Below the pieces are notes generated by a model. That model saw only the letters and a list, made by a program, of their open reading frames with translations. It was not told the DNA's origin and searched no databases. This document shows, one piece after another, positions 63,018-64,000 of a stretch of 64,000 bases of DNA. Within the stretch, counting starts at the first letter, position 1. The number at the start of each line of letters is the position of its first letter. The stretch is from Planococcus circulans (lineage in GTDB: Bacteria; Bacillota; Bacilli; Bacillales_A; Planococcaceae). The stretch covers positions 558,001-622,000 of the forward strand of contig NZ_JAIQCL010000001.1 in assembly GCF_020023385.1 (NCBI RefSeq). The letters run 5' to 3'. A program made the position numbers and the translations under genes.

Positions 63018-64000
63018 TTATAATCCAAGTGAGAATAACACTACTGCCAGGACAGCACCAAGCAATGGTACGACAACTGATAATGCACCGAATGCCGGAT
63101 AAGCATCACGATGCGTCTCTCCAGCAATCGAACGAATGGTTGTGACTACATAGCCGCCTTGCGGCAATGAATCCAATGAACCAGAAGAAATAGAAACTGT
63201 TCGATGCAAGGCTTCGGGATCGACGCCCATATCCAAGTAATGAGGTGCCAGCAACGGCAATGCAATTGCTTGACCACCTGAAGACGATCCTGTCAGTCCA
63301 GCAATGACCGCTACTGCCAATGCTCCGCCGATCAACGGGCTTCCAGGGATTCCTGTCATCACATCAACTGCCGCTTCAAAAGAAGGTGTCACTCTGACAA
63401 CTCCACCAAAACCAACTACAGCCGCCGTATTGGCGATAGCAATAACCGCTCCCATAGCGCCGTCACTAAAAGCTTTGCTAAGATTTTCGAAGTATTTTCG
63501 ATTGATGAGATAGGTGCTTAAAATACCACCGCTCAACGCAATAATTAAAGCCGAAGTACCAAGGGAATCATGGAATATATACGAGATAATCAATACGACT
63601 AAAAGCGGAATCATACTCAAAAGAGGATTCGGCAATTCTTTTCGGCTTTCTGCAGAAGGATCTGTTTTTCTAGAAACAAAATGCTCACCTTTTGCTACTG
63701 CTTTACCAATCATCTTCTTCAACCACCAATAACCGAAAACCATCATAAAAATCGCTACAATTAAACTGACTTGCCATCCTGCATAAGGGGATGTCCCTAA
63801 AAATTCAATCGGAATCCAGTTCTGGATTTCCGGTGATCCAGCAGAGGTCATCGTAAAAGTCGTCGATCCGAAAGCCAGTGCCGCTGGAATAAAGCGCCGC
63901 GGCAAGTCCGCCTGTTTGAAAAGGCTAAGAGCCATTGGATAAACAGAGAACGCTACGACGAATAAGCTAACTCCGCCATAAGTCAAAACTGCACAAGCAA
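63018..64000 (-). CDS. GntP-family permease, 5' end beyond the window
   Basis: At least 327 residues, open to the right edge with no start codon required inside. Family features: TTFTMTSAGSPEIQNWIP, several membrane helices and a C-terminal GSLDSLPQGGYVVTTIR. GntP-type carriers import gluconate, hydroxybutyrate or similar acids, and the 3-hydroxyacyl-CoA dehydrogenase and SDR genes downstream favour a hydroxy acid. The full protein should be about 440 residues, so roughly a quarter is missing here. Confidence 0.88.
   Translation of the reverse strand, partial: ACAVLTYGGVSLFVVAFSVYPMALSLFKQADLPRRFIPAALAFGSTTFTMTSAGSPEIQNWIPIEFLGTSPYAGWQVSLIVAIFMMVFGYWWLKKMIGKAVAKGEHFVSRKTDPSAESRKELPNPLLSMIPLLVVLIISYIFHDSLGTSALIIALSGGILSTYLINRKYFENLSKAFSDGAMGAVIAIANTAAVVGFGGVVRVTPSFEAAVDVMTGIPGSPLIGGALAVAVIAGLTGSSSGGQAIALPLLAPHYLDMGVDPEALHRTVSISSGSLDSLPQGGYVVTTIRSIAGETHRDAYPAFGALSVVVPLLGAVLAVVLFSLGL

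Overview
The window looks like a chromosomal segment of a low-to-moderate GC Gram-positive bacterium of the order Bacillales. The signs are AGGAGG-type ribosome binding sites, U-tailed terminators, a SAM-I riboswitch, a degS-degU-yvyE-LCP-tagO block as in Bacillus, a CsbD protein and YflT-domain proteins. A Planococcaceae member (Planococcus-like) fits the gene content and repeat families best; that placement is inference from memory, not a search. I see no rRNA, tRNA, CRISPR array, transposase or prophage.

Layout. 0-2.3 kb: DegV protein, small lipoprotein, DEDD exonuclease. 2.28-2.97 kb: array of about 120-bp palindromic repeats, including a near-perfect 122-bp tandem duplication. 3-8.1 kb: degU/degS, yvyE, an LCP cell-wall ligase and tagO. 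8.3-13 kb: epimerase, small HEAT/LRV-like protein, csbD, brnQ and two YflT stress proteins, several with SigB-like promoters. 13.5-15.8 kb: an HTH-TPR regulator, then a secreted precursor with five identical copies of a short peptide, then a membrane HELTH metalloprotease. This is the most striking locus and reads as a peptide quorum-sensing system of RRNPP type. 15.9-19.4 kb: glutamine-amidotransferase-like hydrolase, alkyltransferase-like protein, an unknown protein, a FemAB-like acyltransferase and an orphan Wzz protein. 19.8-24 kb: winged-helix protein, then a transporter plus two M20 hydrolases. 24.4-30.6 kb: gabD and the divergent hom-thrC-thrB / aspartokinase threonine genes. 30.7-32.2 kb: a lactonase-type metallo-beta-lactamase and a cupin.

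32.2-42.4 kb is a metabolic block: aminotransferase, TRAP transporter dctPQM with a GntR regulator, a second DctP, a divergent GlcD-type flavoprotein, a LytTR regulator and malate synthase with a YhfH-type zinc-ribbon protein. Together these could import a 2-hydroxy acid such as glycolate, oxidise it to glyoxylate and condense it to malate. 42.5-49.6 kb: HAD hydrolase, MITE-like repeats, pcp, a polar amino acid ABC transporter, unknown small proteins and an LLM oxidoreductase.

49.7-51.9 kb is a four-gene minus-strand operon: an ABM monooxygenase-like protein, an unknown helical protein, a cobalamin-binding protein with the W-x9-EH signature of CarH-type photoreceptors but no DNA-binding domain, and an RsbR-like STAS protein. 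It may be a B12-based sensor for a partner-switching pathway. 52.1-55.7 kb: SAM riboswitch, metI, metC and a MetE-like methyltransferase. 55.9-59.6 kb: Fur-controlled ferric iron ABC transporter, flanked on both sides by the same 20-bp-period degenerate repeat. 59.8-64 kb: malic enzyme, then a GntP-type permease (cut by the window edge), a 3-hydroxyacyl-CoA dehydrogenase and an SDR, probably a hydroxy-acid utilisation operon.
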